Below are positions 53,169 to 61,881 of a DNA stretch of 64,000 bases, in pieces. The translations under genes were made by a program, and so were the position numbers. Source of the DNA: JAWLHJ01 sp039587535 (GTDB lineage Bacteria; Gemmatimonadota; Gemmatimonadetes; Longimicrobiales; Gaopeijiaceae). Within the stretch, counting starts at the first letter, position 1. Each line of letters opens with the position of its first letter. Below the pieces are notes generated by a model that had not been told where the DNA came from, did not search any database, and saw only the letters and a list, made by a program, of their open reading frames with translations. Where the stretch lies: positions 28,369-92,368 of the forward strand of contig JBDHIF010000010.1 of the NCBI GenBank assembly GCA_039587535.1, read 5' to 3'.

Positions 53169-53293
53169 GTGGATCTTCCCTCCGGACTGGCGAAACAGAT
53201 GTGGCGAATTACCCTACCTCTCACCCCGGCCGTTCCCCGACAGCGACGAGATTGCCCGACCATCAGAATGTAGGTAGTGGTGATGTGACAACA

Positions 53294-53310
53294 GGTAGCC
53301 ATCGGTTACC
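53294..53310. promoter_or_regulatory. Imperfect palindrome in the kinase/stress-gene intergenic region
   Basis: GGTAGCC-ATC-GGTTACC (6 of 7 pairs match) lies midway between the divergent kinase and universal stress genes. It could be an operator for the local NarL-type regulator. No second copy was found, so confidence is low. Confidence 0.3.
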
Positions 53311-53361
53311 ATGGGATGTAGTACGACACCCGAGACCGTAGCCCAACGACGAGGAGAGAGC

Positions 53362-54267
53362 GTGTACAAGCAGATCATGGTCCCACTGGACGGATCCAAG
53401 TTCGCTGAGACGGCAGTGCCGCTGGCGCTCACGTTGAGCCGAAAGACGGGCGCGCCGATCCACTTGGTGACGGTCATCGAGCCAGTCCCTGCCTTCGCCT
53501 ACGAGGATTGGAGCACCGCCGCAGAGGAGTGGACTCGCGAGTATCTGGCGAAGCTCACCGAAGACGTGGCGAGCCGTGCAGGCGGGGAGGTCACCTCCGC
53601 AGTGCTCTCCGGACACGTGGTCGATACGCTGTTGCAGGAGTCACGCGAGAAGAGTGCGGACCTGATCGTCATGGCGTCTCACGGTCGCGGCGCCGTGTCC
53701 CGCGTCTGGCTGGGGAGCGTCGCCGATCGCTTCGTTCGTCAAGCCGACCGGCCCGTCCTGCTGGTGAAGCCGGACGAAGACGACCACCCGGGCCTCGGTG
53801 TCGCGGCCGCCTTCGACAGTCTCCTGGTTCCCCTGGATGGTTCCGAGCTGTCCGAGTCGGCTCTGGCACACGCGACGGAATTCGGTGAGTTGTTCGGCTC
53901 AGCCTACCATCTCACGCGTGTCGTGGCCTATCCGGTGGACCTCGCATCGCCCTATCTCCCTCATACCGCTCAAATGAACCAGGCGGTGCTCGAGGAGGCC
54001 AAGGAGCGGGCTGCGGAGTATCTCGAGGCGCATGCCGAGCGGATGCGGAAGCGCGGAGTCCGCGTGACGACGTCCATCAGCGTCGACGCCCAGGCCGGCC
54101 ACGGCATCCTGTTGGAGGCCGACGCGGTGGAGTGCGACGGCATCGCGATGGCGACGCACGGACGAAAGGGGCTGACGCGGGCCCTACTTGGGAGCACGGC
54201 CGACAAGGTCCTGCGTGGCACGGACCTTCCGTTACTCCTCTACCGTCCGGTCGGCGAGGAAGGCTGA
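53362..54267 (+). CDS. Universal stress protein with two UspA domains
   Basis: This 301-residue tandem UspA protein has domain 1 at about 1-145 and domain 2 at about 155-298. Both keep the ATP-binding loop style: MASHGRGAVSRVWLGSVADRF and MATHGRKGLTRALLGSTADKV. GTG 53362 (MYKQIMVPLDGS) has GGAGAG upstream and fits the family start; the longer frame from 53311 is rejected. It is cytoplasmic and stress-associated. It is followed 34 bp later by a CBS-pair protein, a frequent partner. Confidence 0.92.
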   Translation: MYKQIMVPLDGSKFAETAVPLALTLSRKTGAPIHLVTVIEPVPAFAYEDWSTAAEEWTREYLAKLTEDVASRAGGEVTSAVLSGHVVDTLLQESREKSADLIVMASHGRGAVSRVWLGSVADRFVRQADRPVLLVKPDEDDHPGLGVAAAFDSLLVPLDGSELSESALAHATEFGELFGSAYHLTRVVAYPVDLASPYLPHTAQMNQAVLEEAKERAAEYLEAHAERMRKRGVRVTTSISVDAQAGHGILLEADAVECDGIAMATHGRKGLTRALLGSTADKVLRGTDLPLLLYRPVGEEG

Positions 54268-54301
54268 CGGGGTCCTCCGTCACACCAGGAGAGGAGCGAT
54301 C

Positions 54302-54859
54302 ATGCTGTATGTGAGAGATGTCATGCAGACGGACATCGTCACCATCACGCTGGACGCGACCGCCAGGGACGTGGCACGCCTCCTCGCCGACGAGCAGATC
54401 AGCGGCGTGCCGGTTCTCGATGGCGCCGGACAGCTCGTAGGGGTGGTCTCGTCCACGGACGTCGTGCGACTGGCTGCAGAGGACGCCGACGTCCAGCTGG
54501 TGAGCTCGGCGCTGAGGCTGGGCGAGCGCCAGGCGGCGGCCGGTGCGTCGGCGGACGAGTCTGAGGAACCGTTCGAGGAGGATCCGTATGGCTTCTTCCT
54601 TCCCGAGGACTCGCCGTGGACCGATCGCGGGCTCTTGGCCGAGCTTCCCGAGAGTCGACTCGACACCACCCCGGTGGAAGAGATCATGACCCCTGCCACC
54701 TTCACCGTGGAGCCGGACACCCCGGTGACGGATCTATGCGAATTCCTGGTGCGCGGCCGGATCCATCGTGCCGTCGTCGTGGAGGACCGACAGCTCGCCG
54801 GCATTGTCACTTCGGCGGACATCCTACGTGCGGTAGCGAGCCGAAGGATCGAGCCCTGA
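54302..54859 (+). CDS. CBS-pair domain protein
   Basis: This 185-residue protein has two CBS motifs (about 5-65: VRDVMQTDIVTITLDATARDVARLLADEQISGVPVLDG; and about 125-180: EIMTPATFTVEPDTPVTDLCEFL). They are separated by an acidic, proline-containing linker of about 60 residues. CBS pairs usually sense adenine nucleotides. The linker is longer than in simple CBS dimers. GGAGAGG precedes ATG 54302. It lies behind the UspA gene and directly ahead of an outer-membrane protein. Confidence 0.88.
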   Translation: MLYVRDVMQTDIVTITLDATARDVARLLADEQISGVPVLDGAGQLVGVVSSTDVVRLAAEDADVQLVSSALRLGERQAAAGASADESEEPFEEDPYGFFLPEDSPWTDRGLLAELPESRLDTTPVEEIMTPATFTVEPDTPVTDLCEFLVRGRIHRAVVVEDRQLAGIVTSADILRAVASRRIEP

Positions 54860-54867
54860 GTCGAGGT

Positions 54868-55383
54868 GTGTTGTCGGGCCTTGTCGTCCTCGTCACGCTC
54901 GCGGCGCCGGCGCTCGCCCATGCCCAGCAACCCGATCAATCCGGCAGCGCGGCAGGATGGGCGCCGGCGTCGCTGGGAGTCCGGCTGGGTTTCGATCAGG
55001 CCGCGCGCGGCGAGGTCATCGGTGCCCAGTTGAGGGTCCCGGTGCTGCCGAGCGGGCGGGTCGAGCTGATGCCCAGCGGCGACGTCACGTTTCTGACCGG
55101 GCTGCGCGACTATGGGTTCAACCTCGACGCCGTGTACGTGTCGGGCGGGCGCCGAGGCGGTATCTACCTCGGCGGTGGCTTGGCTCTACGCAACTCGCTG
55201 TTCACCTCCGAGCCGGACGCGGACAGGGAGACGAAGACGGCCTTCGGAGCCGTGATTGGCGTGAAGGGAGGAGGCCCGGGGCGTCTTGGGACTCAAGTGG
55301 AGTTCCGCTGGATCTTCCTACCCGACGACGACTATGACCCGAGGACCATCAGCCTGGGGGTGAACTTCCCCCTTTGGCGCTGA
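54868..55383 (+). CDS. Outer-membrane beta-barrel-like protein
   Basis: This 171-residue exported protein has a signal peptide (VVLVTLAAPALAHAQ) and repeated amphipathic strands with glycine-rich turns (GVRLGFDQ, VELMPSGDVTFL, GGRRGGIYLGGGLALRN, AFGAVIGVKGG), fitting a small outer-membrane barrel. The likely start is GTG 54868, 8 nt after the CBS stop; TTG 54871 is an alternative. Whether it belongs to the stress unit functionally is unclear. Confidence 0.68.
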   Translation: MLSGLVVLVTLAAPALAHAQQPDQSGSAAGWAPASLGVRLGFDQAARGEVIGAQLRVPVLPSGRVELMPSGDVTFLTGLRDYGFNLDAVYVSGGRRGGIYLGGGLALRNSLFTSEPDADRETKTAFGAVIGVKGGGPGRLGTQVEFRWIFLPDDDYDPRTISLGVNFPLWR

Positions 55384-55474
55384 CCTCGCGAGCACTTTGA
55401 ACCCCCGCCCGGCAGCGTGACGGATCAGCGGCGACCGGGGCAACGGGCCGCGCCTTCGCATCCCCCGGTCTTGC

Positions 55475-56428
55475 TCAGCGCGTGAGAATCACGAAGTCCC
55501 CGAGATCCGTGTGCTGATCGGGGCGCCAGGTAAGATCTCCGTCGTCGGGACGTGTCATGACGACCGTGGCCACGCGGGTACCAGAACGATAGTCCTCGAT
55601 GCGTTCCGGGATGCCCGTGCCGCGCTCGACATGAAAGGAGCCGGCGAAATGCACGATCACGGCCCCGGGCGCGACGTCCATGGCCTCGACGATGGCGTGT
55701 CCCATGGCGGCATCCCAAAGTGCCTGCGCGTGGAGCGCGTTCTCGCTACCGGCATAGCTGCGCGCCGACGGGGCTCCCTCGGGCCCCTCTGGCATGGACG
55801 CCAGTGCCGCCGCCATGATCGAGTCCCACTGCGCACGATATGCCGCTGACGGCCCCGGATAAGGAAGCGGCGGCATGTAGAAGCGAGCCAGCGGCCCGAG
55901 GTTGGACAATGCGTCGGGACCTTCCCGAGTGACACGATTCACGTACCTCCTGGGTGCATTGGCAGCCACCACCGGGAAGCCCTCCGCTCGAGCGAGCTCC
56001 ACCAGTGGCCGGTACCGGGTGGCGTAGTCCTCCCACGGCCGAGCGCTGTCCAGGAAGTGATCCTCGGTGATGACGCCAGCGAGGTACTCGTCCACGATGT
56101 ACTGGACGTCTCGCTCGAACATCTCCATGGAGAGCGTCACCCAGCGGGGGGTACCACGCAGCCTCTCCACCACACCGCGGAGCATGGCCTCCTCCAACCG
56201 ATGCCCCACCCGGTTACCATGCTCCTCGCCGACCAGCAAAACGTCGACCCCGTCCACGGCGGCCACGATGTCGTCGAGGGAAGCCTCGCGCCCGTCGGCG
56301 TGGTAGACGCGGAAATCCTCATCGGGCACGAGCGCCGAATCGGGAGGAGCGTCCTGGGCGGCGCCGGGCGAGGTGATCAGAAGGAGCGCGGCGAGCGAGG
56401 GACCGAAGGGCAGAGTACGGGTCTTCAT
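55475..56428 (-). CDS. ChaN-family exported protein
   Basis: This 317-residue exported protein has a signal peptide (LAALLLITSPGAAQ) and the ChaN/DUF399 landmarks VDVLLVGEEHGNRVGH, WVTLSMEMFERDVQYIVDEYL, and the C-terminal HFAGSFHVERGTGIPE. ChaN-type proteins bind haem in pairs (Campylobacter ChaN) and are linked to iron uptake. A lipobox is not evident here, so it is probably soluble periplasmic. It is convergent with the upstream OMP gene. Confidence 0.85.
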   Translation of the reverse strand: MKTRTLPFGPSLAALLLITSPGAAQDAPPDSALVPDEDFRVYHADGREASLDDIVAAVDGVDVLLVGEEHGNRVGHRLEEAMLRGVVERLRGTPRWVTLSMEMFERDVQYIVDEYLAGVITEDHFLDSARPWEDYATRYRPLVELARAEGFPVVAANAPRRYVNRVTREGPDALSNLGPLARFYMPPLPYPGPSAAYRAQWDSIMAAALASMPEGPEGAPSARSYAGSENALHAQALWDAAMGHAIVEAMDVAPGAVIVHFAGSFHVERGTGIPERIEDYRSGTRVATVVMTRPDDGDLTWRPDQHTDLGDFVILTR

Positions 56429-56516
56429 GCTCGAAACCTAGCGCGTCACCGACCGGTTTGACACGCGTGCCCTGCTCCCCCGAATATCGCCTACGCCCCC
56501 GAACTCAGGAGCTTAC

Positions 56517-57146
56517 ATGCGCACGCTGTTCCTGACCGCGCTGGTCGCATCCCTCTCCCTACCCATCTCGGCACAGGACTTCCACCGGCCGAGCGACTGG
56601 TTGATCCGATTCGACCACGCGGCGGCCACGGAAGCCGACCTCGACATGTTCGTGGCCATGCCTCCTGGGTGGCACGTCACGTCAGGTCCGGCAGCCATCT
56701 ATTGGGACCCCGCCAATCAAGCCGAGGGGCGCTTTCGCGTGGAGATGGAGGTCTTCCTTTTCGATCCCGGCCAGAGGCGCGAAGCCTTCGGGATCTTCCT
56801 CGGCGGACGCGACCTAGAGACCGCGGACCAGGCGTACACCTATTTCCTCATCCGGAACGGTGGCCAGTACATCGTCAAGGAGCGGGACGGACCGGACGCC
56901 CCAACGGTCGCACCGTGGACGGATCACCGAGCCATCCTGTCCTACGGTGATCGGGGAGAGGATGCCTCGGTTCGCAACGTCCTGGCGGTGGAAGTCGACG
57001 CCGACGGCCTCAAGTTCTTCGTCAACGACGCCGAAGTCTGGTCGGGCCCCCGTGGCGACCTGCCGGTGGACGGAATGTTCGGCTTCCGCGTCAACCATGG
57101 CCTGAACATCCACGTCTCGCGGATCGACGTCACGCCGCTGGGCTGA
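56517..57146 (+). CDS. Exported concanavalin/jelly-roll-like protein
   Basis: This 209-residue exported protein has a signal cleaved after PISAQ. The mature part is one beta-sandwich of the DUF1080/LamG type (VEMEVFLFDPGQRREAFGIFLGGRDLE, AYTYFLIRNGGQYIVKERDG, NVLAVEVDADGLKFFVNDAEVW, MFGFRVNHGLNIHVSRIDV). Such folds bind sugars or act as small glycosidases. No catalytic acid pair is evident, so carbohydrate binding is a guess. Confidence 0.72.
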   Translation: MRTLFLTALVASLSLPISAQDFHRPSDWLIRFDHAAATEADLDMFVAMPPGWHVTSGPAAIYWDPANQAEGRFRVEMEVFLFDPGQRREAFGIFLGGRDLETADQAYTYFLIRNGGQYIVKERDGPDAPTVAPWTDHRAILSYGDRGEDASVRNVLAVEVDADGLKFFVNDAEVWSGPRGDLPVDGMFGFRVNHGLNIHVSRIDVTPLG

Positions 57147-57167
57147 GCATCGCGGCGTCTTCACTCG

Positions 57168-57560
57168 TCAACGCGGCTGGCGGGGCCCGTCGCCACTGAG
57201 GGGGCGCGGCGGCTCCGTGATGTCGTCTCCGGTCCCCTGCTGCCCATCCGGCCCCATGGAACCCACGTAATAGTCCCGGGAGCTCGATACCAGATAGTAC
57301 TCGTTACCCCAGGGATCCGTCTCGGAGCCGGTGTAGAAGCGCCGGAGCCAACCCGAGAAGTTCTGGGAAGGGAGGTTCTCGGCCCGGCTTAGCCGGGCAT
57401 CGAGCTGGTCGGCCATGACACGCAGCTGGCGCGGAACGTATTGCGCCTTCCCCGCGTCCACGTAGGGCCGGACGAAATCCGTTAGCTCCGCGCGCAAGCT
57501 GGGCACGGCCATCGTGACGCCCAGCGCCACGAAGGCGAAAAAGAAGAGCCTCTTGATCAT
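57168..57560 (-). CDS. Membrane-anchored protein with GspG-like C-terminus
   Basis: This 130-residue protein has an N-terminal hydrophobic segment (about 6-22) and a C-terminus resembling type II secretion major pseudopilin ends: DPWGNEYYL, DYYVGSMGPDGQQGTGDDI. The prepilin peptidase G-F-T-L/E motif is absent, so it is not a true pseudopilin. It is a solitary gene, convergent with the jelly-roll protein. An analogous calcium-binding fold anchored by a helix is the simplest reading. Confidence 0.7.
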   Translation of the reverse strand: MIKRLFFFAFVALGVTMAVPSLRAELTDFVRPYVDAGKAQYVPRQLRVMADQLDARLSRAENLPSQNFSGWLRRFYTGSETDPWGNEYYLVSSSRDYYVGSMGPDGQQGTGDDITEPPRPLSGDGPRQPR

Positions 57561-57663
57561 GAAGGTGGTCCGGTTAGCGTATCGCCGTCCTTCAAACTTG
57601 TGGGTTCGAGCCGCATCGTGCCACGATCTTGTTACAGCCCGTTCCGTCTCGAGGTACGATCGG

Positions 57664-59412
57664 TCATTCGTCGCGGGCGGTAAGCTCGCGATCGTGGGTG
57701 GTCCGAAGCGCGAGCTCTGGAATCCGCAAGCTGAGCAGCGTTGCGATCAGGAGGATCGCAGAAGTCAGCCAATAGATACGCCGGCCGGCGGTGGAATACG
57801 CGTCCACGATCCGATGTCCCACCCGCGCCGCCAGGGCCTCGCCGTCGAGCCTCAGCCGCTCCGCCTGCGGCGCAGAATTCGCACGATCGGCCACTTCCTC
57901 GTACCGATTCCGGATGGCGTCCGGAAGCTCCGACCCACCCGAAGCCACGAGTCGCTCGGTGTCCCCGCCGAGGTCCTCCACGATCTCCCTCGGCAGGTCC
58001 AGGCCGGCGAACGCGATCGTGAGCGTCGTCACTAGGACGGTTCCCATCACTGCCGCGCCCGAGGTGGCACCCATCTGCCGGAAGAACTGTGATGCGCTGG
58101 TGGCTTGCCCCACCAAGCGGACGTCCACGGCGTTCTGGATGGCCAGCGTGAACAGCGGCATGGAGGGTCCTGCACCGATCCCGCAGAGAACGGCATAGAG
58201 CGATATCTCCAGGAACGAGTCGGTCGGGTCGATGCGCGACAGGAAGAGCACCGCCACCGCGAACAAGAGCCCGCCGGCGAAGATCTGCCTCCGGTAACCG
58301 ATTGTGGCGACGAACTGGCCCGCGGCCGTGGCTCCGAGGACCACTCCGATCGAGAACGGGATGAGGGCTGCGCCGGCGCTGGTGGCAGATACGCCCATCA
58401 CGTTCACCATCAGCAGCGGGAGGAAGATCGTGATGGACATCACCGAGGCACCGAAGAAGAACGTGGCAGCGTTGGCCCTTCGGAAAACCGGGTTGCGGAA
58501 GAGCCGCAGATCGAGAATGGGTCCCGGAGCCAGCCCTGACCTCCAGAGGAACGCTGCCATGCCCAGGAGTCCGAACACCATGAGGCCCGGGGTCGCCCAC
58601 GGCGCCCACCAGGCCAGCTCGGTTCCCGGAAGCGTGGTACCCGAAGCACCCGGGAACCACGGGAAAGCGCGCTTATCCAGCTGTATCGAGAGAATCAACG
58701 GCACGAGCCCGAGCATGAGCAGGATCGTACCCATTAGGTCGGGGCGCTCTCGGTGCCCAACGGGCTCCAACGGCGGCATGCGGCGAAGGATGAGCCAGAG
58801 CGCCCCGGCGCCGAAAGGGATGTTCACGAAGAACACCCAACGCCACCCCTGCACGCCCGGGAGCAGCCCACCCGCATGGTCCGTGAGCAGGCCGCCCGCC
58901 AGCGGCCCCAGCACGGACGCGACCCCGAACACCGCACCCACGTAGCCCTGGTACCGACCTCGCTCGGCCGGGGTGAAGAGGTCGGCGATGATGATGAACG
59001 TCATCGCGAAGATCCCCCCACCGCCCAACCCCTGGAGACCCCGTGCGAGGACGAGCTGGTTCATTCCGTCGCCCAGAACCGGCAGCTTCCCTCCCATCCC
59101 GGCCACGCCGCAGAGCACGGAACCGGTGAGAAACAGCATCAGAGCCCCGAGGGTGATCCGCTTCCGGGAGTAGGTGTCCGCAAGCTTCCCGTACACGAGA
59201 GCCAGCGCCGTGGAAGCCAGCAAGTAAGCCGTAGCGACCCAAGCGTACCGATCCACCGCCCGGAGGTCCTCGACCATGCTCGGGAGGGCGGTCGCAACGA
59301 TCGTCTGATCCAGAGCAGCCAGGAACAGGGTGACCAACATCGACGCATATACCAGCGCCCGATCGGTGTCGCTGAACCCCGAGCTGAACGGAGCGTTGTC
59401 GGTGCGGTCCAT
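57664..59412 (-). CDS. MFS multidrug exporter, DHA2 (14-helix) family
   Basis: This 582-residue efflux pump has about 14 membrane helices. Landmarks are LDQTIVATALPSMVEDL (helix 1, QacA/EmrB type), WVATAYLLASTALALVYGKLADTYSRKRI (motif A), LQGLGGGGIFAMTFIIIADLF, and GAVFGVASVLGPLAGGLLTD (motif C). A charged loop of about 90 residues lies near the C-terminus. The start at ATG 59412 (MDRTDNAPF) fits the family; the open frame continuing to 60225 is spurious. It is an inner-membrane proton antiporter of unknown drug range. Confidence 0.9.
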   Translation of the reverse strand: MDRTDNAPFSSGFSDTDRALVYASMLVTLFLAALDQTIVATALPSMVEDLRAVDRYAWVATAYLLASTALALVYGKLADTYSRKRITLGALMLFLTGSVLCGVAGMGGKLPVLGDGMNQLVLARGLQGLGGGGIFAMTFIIIADLFTPAERGRYQGYVGAVFGVASVLGPLAGGLLTDHAGGLLPGVQGWRWVFFVNIPFGAGALWLILRRMPPLEPVGHRERPDLMGTILLMLGLVPLILSIQLDKRAFPWFPGASGTTLPGTELAWWAPWATPGLMVFGLLGMAAFLWRSGLAPGPILDLRLFRNPVFRRANAATFFFGASVMSITIFLPLLMVNVMGVSATSAGAALIPFSIGVVLGATAAGQFVATIGYRRQIFAGGLLFAVAVLFLSRIDPTDSFLEISLYAVLCGIGAGPSMPLFTLAIQNAVDVRLVGQATSASQFFRQMGATSGAAVMGTVLVTTLTIAFAGLDLPREIVEDLGGDTERLVASGGSELPDAIRNRYEEVADRANSAPQAERLRLDGEALAARVGHRIVDAYSTAGRRIYWLTSAILLIATLLSLRIPELALRTTHDRELTARDE

Positions 59413-59560
59413 GGGATGCTCGTGAAGGTCCAGGTGCCGAGGCGGCCGAAGTCTAGCAGAACCAGTCGGGGGGCTCCATCGGGCCCGCGGACCCGTGCGC
59501 CCACGGCGCCTTGGCAGTGATCCCCGACCCCGTCCGGGCGGCACCCGACGGCACGTGACC

Positions 59561-60343
59561 CTAGGGGCCGTCGCCCAGCCAGCGCTCGACGAGGGCCACC
59601 CAGGCATCCGGGCGGTCCAGATGCACGGTGTGGCCCGCGTCGGGCACCGCTGCCACCGTGGACTCAGGTATGGACCTGGCCATGCGGTGGGCGATGTCTT
59701 CGAACTTGTCGTCCAGCGTTCCGACGATGAGGCCTGTGGGTTGGCGAAGCTCGGGGAGTCGATCCCACAGGGACGGCAGGCTTCCCGTCCCCAGCCCCCG
59801 CAATGCCGCCGCCAAGCCTTCCGGCCGCTGGCTCCGCCGGATGCGCAGGGCGCGCTCGTGGTCCCCGGCGGCGCGGCGCGGCCCAGGTCGCAAGACACGC
59901 TTGCCGGCCCACGCACGAGCAAATGTCGAGACCCCCTCGGTCTGGATACGCTCCGCCAGGGCGTCATCCTGGTCCCGGCGTACGGCGCGTTCCTCATCGA
60001 GCGCGAGCCCTGGCGACGCGGACTCGAGAACCAGCCGCCGAATCCGGTCCGGAAGCGCCAACGCGCAATGGAGCGCAAGGCGCCCGCCCATCGAGTAGCC
60101 GAAGAGATCGAAGGGCCCTCGCACGCAGCGCGACACGAGCTCCACGACATCGGTGAGTCGGGCCTCCTCGTCCCCGCCCCGCGACCCGTGTCCCGGAAGG
60201 TCCAACGCGACGACGCGGCGCCCATCAGCGCTCAACTGCTGCAGGAGGGCGGGGCCCCATGACTCTGCAGAGCCGGTGAAGCCGTGCAGCAGCACCATGG
60301 GCGGCGCCCGGAGCCCGGAGGGCGATGGGCCAGAGTTCTTCAT
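59561..60343 (-). CDS. menH: SHCHC synthase-like alpha/beta hydrolase (MenH)
   Basis: This 260-residue alpha/beta hydrolase carries MenH hallmarks. These are HGFTGSAESW near the oxyanion hole, nucleophile S84 in GYSMGGRLALH, the ESASPGL motif followed by ERAVRRDQDDALAERI, TGSLPSLWDRL, GTLDDKF (aspartate about 211) and H238 in DAGHTVHL. MenH eliminates pyruvate from SEPHCHC in menaquinone synthesis. It lies about 14 kb from the menFDAE unit, upstream of an MFS gene. Other alpha/beta hydrolases are possible but fit less well. Confidence 0.82.
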   Translation of the reverse strand: MKNSGPSPSGLRAPPMVLLHGFTGSAESWGPALLQQLSADGRRVVALDLPGHGSRGGDEEARLTDVVELVSRCVRGPFDLFGYSMGGRLALHCALALPDRIRRLVLESASPGLALDEERAVRRDQDDALAERIQTEGVSTFARAWAGKRVLRPGPRRAAGDHERALRIRRSQRPEGLAAALRGLGTGSLPSLWDRLPELRQPTGLIVGTLDDKFEDIAHRMARSIPESTVAAVPDAGHTVHLDRPDAWVALVERWLGDGP

Positions 60344-60519
60344 GGCCGGGGTCTCTAGCGGGGCGGGGGCGGAATGATGTCGCAACCCAATGGGATCCCC
60401 CAGCAGGCTCTTGGAAATCTCACCGGATCCCACGGGCTCGCGATCACGCCACCATTGATGTGACAAGCCGATTGCAGGAAATTGACGCTGGGTTAACACG
60501 TCCACAACAGGTAAGAGAT

Positions 60520-61881
60520 ATGACCCAGCCCGAGCAGGACGGCTCCGCGGCGAACGCAGAAGTGGAGACGAAACCGTCAACGAGTCGGATCCCCATGGAC
60601 CAGAACGACGTCGTGGCCCCGCCGGCAGCCCCGGGGGCAATGGAGTACGACTACACGAATTTCTACTTCGGCTCAGGCGAAGACGCCTTCGCGCTCCTGG
60701 AGCCATTCGACGACTGGTGGTCGGAGGTGAAGCCTGCGGGATATTACCTGTACGAGCTTCCGATCCACAGCCAGCCCGGCACCCGAGTCGACGTCGAGGA
60801 TACGAAGACCGGTGAGATCCGCCGGGGGCTCGTGAACTTTGCGTCTTACAACTACCTGGGCCTCTCATATCGTCCGGAGGTCAAGGAGGCGATCAAGGAG
60901 GCTGCTGATATCTACGGCGGCGGATCGTCGGGCTCTCCCATCCTCTCCGGAACAACCGCTCTGCATCGGCAGCTCGCGGAGGAGCTGGCTGCGTTCAAGG
61001 GGAAAGAGGCTGCGATGATCTTCCCGACGGGCTATAGCGCCAACGTGGGAACCATCGCTGGACTGATGCGCTCCGGTGACCTCATCGTTGCGGACCAGTT
61101 CTCCCACGCCAGCATCGTCGACGGGATGATCCTGTCGAAGGCCAAGTCGCGGTTCTTTCGCCACAACCGGGCGGACGACCTGGATCGCAAGCTCAAGGGC
61201 TTCGACGGTAAGAAGCTCGTCATCGTGGAGGGTGTGTACTCGATGGACGGGGACACGCCGCCATTGGCCGAGATCGTGGAGGTCTGCAAGAAGCACAAGG
61301 CCAGGCTCATGATCGACGAGGCCCACTCGACGTTCGTCTTCGGCGAGACCGGAAAGGGCGTGGCGGAGGACCAAGGCTTCGACGAGGACATCGATATCCA
61401 CCTCGGGACGTTCTCGAAGAGCCTCGGCGGTCAGGGCGGGTTCATCGCCGGGTCGGAAAAGCTGATCAACTATCTTCGCGGCTTCTCACGCTCCCGGTTC
61501 TTCTCCTGCGCTCTGTCTCCGGTCGTGGTGGCGGGAATACGAAAGGCGCTCCAGCTCGCATCCGAGGAGCCGGAGCTCCGGAAGAAGCTGTGGGACAACG
61601 TGGCCTACATGCAGGAGCTGCTCACGAAGTACGAGATCCCCATGGGTGACTCCACGTCGCACGTGATCCCGATCATGGTGCGTGACGACGCTCGGATCTT
61701 CATGATGGGTGAAGAGCTCCTGCGCGAGGGCGTGTTCATCAACCCGGTGAAATACCCTGCGGTGGGCAAGCACAAGTCGCGTTTCCGGATGTCGATCTCC
61801 GCCGCCCATTCCCGTGAGGAGCTGGAGGAGGGTGCCGCCATCATCCGGAAGGTCCTCCAGAGGTACGGCATATGCCCGTAG
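60520..61881 (+). CDS. Alpha-oxoamine synthase (KBL/AONS/serine palmitoyltransferase-like)
   Basis: This 453-residue PLP enzyme condenses an amino acid with an acyl-CoA. Visible are VNFASYNYLGLS, GGGSSGSPILSGTTALHRQLAEELA, the ring-stacking H196 in DQFSHASIVDG, D266/H269 in MIDEAHSTFVFG, and the PLP lysine K300 in TFSKSLGGQGGF. An N-terminal extension of about 100 residues (DWWSEVKPAGYYLYELPIHS) is unlike KBL and AONS and favours a serine-palmitoyltransferase-like enzyme. ATG 60520 is chosen; the longer frame to 60325 is not supported. It is coupled to the next gene by a 10-nt overlap. Confidence 0.85.
   Translation: MTQPEQDGSAANAEVETKPSTSRIPMDQNDVVAPPAAPGAMEYDYTNFYFGSGEDAFALLEPFDDWWSEVKPAGYYLYELPIHSQPGTRVDVEDTKTGEIRRGLVNFASYNYLGLSYRPEVKEAIKEAADIYGGGSSGSPILSGTTALHRQLAEELAAFKGKEAAMIFPTGYSANVGTIAGLMRSGDLIVADQFSHASIVDGMILSKAKSRFFRHNRADDLDRKLKGFDGKKLVIVEGVYSMDGDTPPLAEIVEVCKKHKARLMIDEAHSTFVFGETGKGVAEDQGFDEDIDIHLGTFSKSLGGQGGFIAGSEKLINYLRGFSRSRFFSCALSPVVVAGIRKALQLASEEPELRKKLWDNVAYMQELLTKYEIPMGDSTSHVIPIMVRDDARIFMMGEELLREGVFINPVKYPAVGKHKSRFRMSISAAHSREELEEGAAIIRKVLQRYGICP

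Noticed and set aside
59413..60225. N-terminal extension of the MFS frame
   Set aside because: It covers menH in another frame and has low-complexity composition. The family start is MDRTDNAPF at 59412.
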